Part shown: positions 60,767-64,000 of the stretch, piece by piece
Numbering within the stretch: the first letter of the stretch is position 1
Layout: each line of letters opens with the position of its first letter
NCBI RefSeq assembly: GCF_038051945.1
Contig: NZ_CP150302.1
Span: 1,612,001-1,676,000, forward strand
Direction: 5' to 3'
Length of the DNA: 64,000 bases
Source of the DNA: Paenibacillus sp. FSL H3-0469
Lineage (GTDB): Bacteria > Bacillota > Bacilli > Paenibacillales > Paenibacillaceae
Program-made: the position numbers and the translations under genes
The notes under the pieces: model-generated
Databases searched by the model: none
Told to the model about the DNA's origin: nothing
The model's input: only the letters and a program-made list of their open reading frames with translations

Positions 60767-61301
60767 TGTTCCACACTCCCATCTTGGCTGCTGCACGCGG
60801 CAGTATGATAAATTTGCTCTCAGTGCCGTTGCTCAGGCTCACGTACACATTATTGTCGTCAATCTCTGTGGCGGCTGTAACCCCGCTGTACTTGCTGTCC
60901 TGCTCCTTCAGCCCATCCAACTTCGCTGGTATCAATGTATACTTCCGGCTCTCCATCGCTTCCGCTACAGAGAACATTGCTTTATCCCAATACTCATCCA
61001 GCAGCTCACTCGGCTTCTGTTCCACATCCAGCTTCAGGGTCCTGCCGTCAATAGCAGTGCTGCCTTCTCTCGATACGTACTGCACCAGCTCACGTAATTT
61101 CGTGCCCGGCTGCAAATCCAGTTTCAAAGTGACCTCATTGCGTTTAATAGTAATATGGGAATCCTTCACTCCCTCGTAGGATGATACCAGCTTCTGCAGC
61201 GGCTCCTGCACCGCGAATTGACGGTAAGAATACCAGCCACCAAACAATAATGCAGCAGACAGCAGAGACGTTAGCAGCACAGGCATAAGACGCAGTTTCA
61301 A
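60759..61301 (-). CDS. Membrane-anchored protein of unknown function, partner of the FtsH-like protease
   Basis: About 180 residues. An N-terminal signal anchor (LRLMPVLLTSLLSAALLFGGWYSY) is followed by an extracytoplasmic alpha/beta domain of about 150 residues with no motif I know. The start is a TTG at 61301 with AGGAGG 7 bases upstream; an earlier TTG lies before that site. Its end overlaps the protease start by 8 bp, so the two are translationally coupled. The protease lacks the usual external domain, so this protein may supply that function or be its adaptor (inference). Confidence 0.78.
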   Translation of the reverse strand: MKLRLMPVLLTSLLSAALLFGGWYSYRQFAVQEPLQKLVSSYEGVKDSHITIKRNEVTLKLDLQPGTKLRELVQYVSREGSTAIDGRTLKLDVEQKPSELLDEYWDKAMFSVAEAMESRKYTLIPAKLDGLKEQDSKYSGVTAATEIDDNNVYVSLSNGTESKFIILPRAAAKMGVWNNA

Positions 61302-61381
61302 GAAACGTCCTCCTCTCAATAATGACCGAGCATAACTCTATAATAAAGACCATCCAGCGTGTCTAGCGCCCATCCGAGACT

Positions 61382-61401
61382 GACATGCTCTTAAGCATGT
61401 C
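61382..61401. repeat. 8-bp palindrome in the leader of the protease operon
   Basis: GACATGCT-CTTA-AGCATGTC, about 80 bp upstream of the TTG start at 61301, could be an operator or an early hairpin. Confidence 0.5.
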
Positions 61402-61505
61402 TTAATACAAGTAGTAGTATATCACAGGTGTATATACGATTTTACATAAAGTTGTGAATATATTTAAAATTTTTGATTCTAATTTCTGGATGTTTCATTC
61501 GGCAT

Positions 61506-61545
61506 GAAAAAACGGCAGCTCAGATTCATAGCCTGAAATGCCGCT
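61506..61545 (-). terminator. Terminator of the nucleotidyltransferase gene
   Basis: CGGCA..CTCAG pairs imperfectly with CTGA..TGCCG and a T-run follows on the minus strand (complement of 61507-61512), 25 bp past the stop. Confidence 0.6.
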
Positions 61546-61569
61546 GCTACATTCATATTCCGGTGTCCC

Positions 61570-62331
61570 CTACATCCGGCTAACGCCAATTTCAGCCATC
61601 ATATATTCCGCAAAATCAGTTAAAAGCTCCAGTTCATAGCCTTCGGCAACGGCCGCACCGCTATATTCCATCAGACAACGTCTCAGCAGCCCGTGATAGC
61701 GTTCCGGCAAATGCTGCAGTCCCCACTCCCCGCCTTCCTTCCTGGAAGAGACATGACCTTCCTGCACATAGTAGAGCACCCTGCATAGATTTAGTGTGTA
61801 ATAGAGTGGAGCATTCCCAATATTCTCCTGCGCATCATCGATATCCCTGATAATGGAATCCAGATAGTACCTCTGGTCTACCGGCGCAAAGGCCTCGCGG
61901 ATCGGCTCCCCGTACAAGATAAACCCGCGATGGTAGACTACTGCAAAATGTGCCGCCAGATCAGCATCCTCAAAGCCGGCGCACAGATAATTCTCATTGG
62001 TTCTATACCGCTCTAAATGAGCTTCTGAAAAGTGAAATTCAAATGGCGTAGGATACACAAAGTTGTGCAGGTATGTCTTCAGGACGATAGACAGTTCAAT
62101 TCCGCGCTTATTCGGCAGACTGTCATGAAAGGTTACGATACGACCGGCAAGTCTATGACTGACCTCTGCTGGCAGCTTGTCCTCTACGACAATCAGCAAA
62201 TCAATATCGCTTGAATCCGGTTGAAAACAACCCATGGCCAGGGAGCCGTGCAGATAAATCCCCGACAGATTATCCCCCAGCTCTTCCTTAAATAAATCCA
62301 CCGCCTGATCCAAATATGCTAAAACTTCCAA
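61570..62331 (-). CDS. AadA-like nucleotidyltransferase (aminoglycoside adenylyltransferase fold)
   Basis: About 253 residues. The nucleotidyltransferase motif is LHGSLAMGCFQPDSSDIDLLIVV (GS-x10-D-x-D with two metal Asp). The C-terminal half is helical and resembles DUF4111, as in ANT(3'')/ANT(9) enzymes (YTLNLCRVLYYVQEGHVSSRKEGGEWG). Chromosomal homologues in soil Firmicutes often have no proven resistance role. The TTG at 62331 (EVLAYLDQAVDLF follows) has AAGGAGG 9 bases upstream and gives the family length; ATGs further up do not. It is a single-gene unit. Confidence 0.83.
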   Translation of the reverse strand: MEVLAYLDQAVDLFKEELGDNLSGIYLHGSLAMGCFQPDSSDIDLLIVVEDKLPAEVSHRLAGRIVTFHDSLPNKRGIELSIVLKTYLHNFVYPTPFEFHFSEAHLERYRTNENYLCAGFEDADLAAHFAVVYHRGFILYGEPIREAFAPVDQRYYLDSIIRDIDDAQENIGNAPLYYTLNLCRVLYYVQEGHVSSRKEGGEWGLQHLPERYHGLLRRCLMEYSGAAVAEGYELELLTDFAEYMMAEIGVSRM

Positions 62332-62514
62332 TTTATTCTTCCTCCTTGAGAGACATATATGCATGTTGGCGATAGCATTCGAAGTACACACTTCGTATAT
62401 CAATTTGAGTATAATCATCGATGTATCTCAAACCATACATCTCCATTAAGCCACAGTTCCGCGTCTGCCACTAGTCCAAGAACGGTTCCAGAATATTTTC
62501 GACATGATGGATAC

Positions 62515-62543
62515 AAAAAAACGGAAGAACAGATAATCTGTTC
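62515..62543 (-). terminator. Terminator of the TseB-like gene
   Basis: GAACAG-ATAAT-CTGTTC hairpin with a T-run on the minus strand, 35 bp past the stop at 62578. Confidence 0.7.
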
Positions 62544-62577
62544 CCCCGCAATTTAGTTCTGCCGCTGAGTCCTTAGC

Positions 62578-63102
62578 TTAGCGGTTCGGCAGACTGTACC
62601 CCTCACCGATGGCGCTGCCATCCTTGAAGCGGTAGAAGTTGTAATAGAATCGCCCGTCTTTTTTGTAAAATAGCTGCCAGGCATATTCCCCGTTGTATAC
62701 ACCGGGCAGCAGCCGTTCGATCTTCACGTCAGGCAGCTGATCGGCTATGATTCCGCGCATTTTCTCCTCTGAGGTGCCTTTGCTCAGCTCTTCAGCATAC
62801 AGGCCGTTGTCGCCACCGGCAGGCTTGCCCTCCAAGGTGAAACGGACCCACACCATCAGATCGGTCCCGGCTTCGTTTTTGCCGGTTAGCACCCAGTAGA
62901 TCTCATTCTCATTCCAGACGGATTTCTGAGCCTTGGTTACCTCCGTTAGTCCGGCACGCGCCCGGGCCAGCTCCTTGGCCTCACTCCGCTCGTTCCACTG
63001 GTCCTTCATAATGTAGGCATAGAACTGGCTTAGTCCGAACAGAAGGAGCAGCACCACGGTAATCCCCAGCCAGATCCATTTTCTCCTCTTCTTCTTCACC
63101 AC
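62578..63102 (-). CDS. TseB/YpmB-like membrane protein (DUF5590)
   Basis: 174 residues. A basic N-terminus and one membrane segment (WIWLGITVVLLLLFGLSQFY) are followed by two PepSY-like repeats, including YWVLTGKNEAGTDLMVWVRF and AWQLFYKKDGRFYYNFYRFKDG. This matches Bacillus YpmB/TseB, which regulates the elongasome transpeptidase PBP2A. In Bacillus ypmB lies just upstream of aspB-asnS-dnaD; here it is 6 kb from asnS, so part of that synteny is kept. The start is one of two consecutive GTG codons (63102 or 63099) after AAAGGAAG. Confidence 0.88.
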   Translation of the reverse strand: MVKKKRRKWIWLGITVVLLLLFGLSQFYAYIMKDQWNERSEAKELARARAGLTEVTKAQKSVWNENEIYWVLTGKNEAGTDLMVWVRFTLEGKPAGGDNGLYAEELSKGTSEEKMRGIIADQLPDVKIERLLPGVYNGEYAWQLFYKKDGRFYYNFYRFKDGSAIGEGYSLPNR

Positions 63103-63128
63103 GCTGCTTCCTTTCCCGTTCCCCTGAA

Positions 63129-64000
63129 TTACCGTTTAAGCAGGCTCTCGAACGTCTCCTGTGCTTTGCGGCGGATGGCTTCTTCATCAAGTGTCAGGCA
63201 TTGTCCATGCTTCACAACCTGCTGGCCGTTCACCCATACATGCTCTACATCCTTGGCGCTGGCCGAATAGACGGCATGGGAGAGCAGATCGGTATGCGGG
63301 AGCATATGCGGCTGGTCAATATCAAGTGCGATGAAGTCGGCCTTCATCCCTGCTGCAAGCCGTCCTACCCCGCTCAGGAAAATAGACTGTGCCCCGTACT
63401 CCGTGGCCATCAGAAGCGCCTCAGGAGCCGGTACGGCTGTAGGATCACCGCTTACGCCCTTATGGATCAGAGCCGCCAGCCTCATCTCTTCAAACATATC
63501 CAGATTGTTGTTGCTTGCTGCACTGTCTGTACCCAAAGAGACCTTAACCCCGGCTCGCAGCAGCTCAGGAACACGCGCAACACCGCTCGCCAGCTTCAGG
63601 TTACTGCCTGGGTTATGCGACACACCAACGTTATGGCGGGCCAGAATTCCAATCTCCTCATCGTTCAGATGAACGCCGTGGGCAATGAGCGAAGGACGGG
63701 TGAACATGCCGAGCTTCTCCAGATGCGCGACCGGACGAAGACCGTAGTCGGCCACGTTCTGCTCCACTTCATGGCGCGTCTCGGACATATGGGTATGCAT
63801 CGGCAGATCCAGATCATGCGCAGCCTGCACAAACTTCATGAAAAACTCTGGAGGACAGGTATACGGGGCATGCGGCGAGAGCATGGTCGTAATTCTGCCG
63901 TCAGCCTTGCCATGCCAGTTACGGGCAAAAGCAACGGCCTCAGCGAGCTTCGCTTGCTGTACCTCTGCCGGACACAGCCCAATCACGCCGCGCATCAGCA
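63129..64000 (-). CDS. mtaD: Amidohydrolase, MtaD/SAH deaminase-like (5' end outside window)
   Basis: At least 288 residues, lacking its N-terminus, which would hold the first metal HxH. Visible metal/active-site motifs are SPHAPYTCPPEF, HTHMSETRHEVEQN, LIAHGVHLN (His), SHNPGSNLKLASGVARVP and SLGTDSAASNNNLDMFEEM (Asp). The tail is ADFIALDIDQPHM...VWVNGQQVV. It matches 5'-methylthioadenosine/S-adenosylhomocysteine deaminases and related cytosine/guanine deaminases. The frame is open to the window edge, so the internal ATG at 63995 is not the real start. It lies 26 bp before the TseB-like gene. Confidence 0.9.
   Translation of the reverse strand, partial: LMRGVIGLCPAEVQQAKLAEAVAFARNWHGKADGRITTMLSPHAPYTCPPEFFMKFVQAAHDLDLPMHTHMSETRHEVEQNVADYGLRPVAHLEKLGMFTRPSLIAHGVHLNDEEIGILARHNVGVSHNPGSNLKLASGVARVPELLRAGVKVSLGTDSAASNNNLDMFEEMRLAALIHKGVSGDPTAVPAPEALLMATEYGAQSIFLSGVGRLAAGMKADFIALDIDQPHMLPHTDLLSHAVYSASAKDVEHVWVNGQQVVKHGQCLTLDEEAIRRKAQETFESLLKR

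Noticed and set aside
61570..62331. Acquired aminoglycoside-resistance gene
   Set aside because: The fold fits, but there is no integron, IS or composition shift around it, and chromosomal homologues often confer no resistance.
8..63990. tRNA or rRNA genes
   Set aside because: No CCA-ended cloverleaf-like stretch, GGTTCGAAT-type T-loop in proper context or rRNA signature was seen by eye; an automated tRNA search would settle it.

Overview
The window is chromosomal DNA from a low-to-mid GC Gram-positive of the Paenibacillaceae, most likely Paenibacillus. This rests on the gene content: Bacillus-type proBAC under a proline T-box, dnaD, asnS, a TseB/YpmB-like protein, a fused tandem dynamin, S-layer-homology proteins, and YesM/YesN-type two-component pairs with AraC response regulators. 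Strong AGGAGG-type ribosome binding sites, frequent TTG/GTG starts and the typical Firmicute operons agree. No rRNA, tRNA, CRISPR array or prophage was seen.

Layout. 1-7.1 kb: a partial GNAT, an iron-regulated (Fur-box) flavodoxin operon, a VOC protein, an AraC regulator, an rRNA-type methyltransferase with an RluA pseudouridine synthase, a MarR regulator, and a 1.2-kb gene-poor stretch with an SLH remnant and several inverted and tandem repeats. 7.1-12 kb: topoisomerase IV (parE, parC). 12-15 kb: an SGNH hydrolase with an ABC exporter. 15-22.8 kb: accessory island with an IS1182-like and an IS4-family element, a CAP-domain exoprotein, a WG-repeat protein and many dispersed repeats. 22.8-31.3 kb: sugar uptake (mglBAC-like) preceded by a sugar-binding lipoprotein, sensor kinase and response regulator, with a cre site. 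31.8-39 kb: GNAT, purT, tandem dynamin, endonuclease III. 39-46 kb: cell-envelope cluster (SLH protein, GerMN lipoprotein, two paralogous amidases). 46-53 kb: leucine (leuCD with divergent LysR) and proline (T-box-proBAC) biosynthesis. 53.3-54.7 kb: IS256-family element. 55-64 kb: hbd-ackA-asnS-dnaD operon, a compact FtsH-like protease with a membrane partner, an AadA-like nucleotidyltransferase, a TseB-like protein and a partial amidohydrolase.

The most unusual content is intergenic. (1) At least six tandem arrays from at least four unrelated sequence families all keep a period of about 51-52 bp; two were split by insertion sequences whose ends and target duplications can be read exactly. 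(2) A ~133-bp imperfectly palindromic element is present in four near-complete copies plus two derivatives. Its central stem changes sequence between copies while keeping base pairing, which suggests a selected or self-correcting hairpin. (3) An IS landed exactly on the stop codon of the CAP gene. The target duplication restores the stop, but the gene's terminator now lies about 1.7 kb away.
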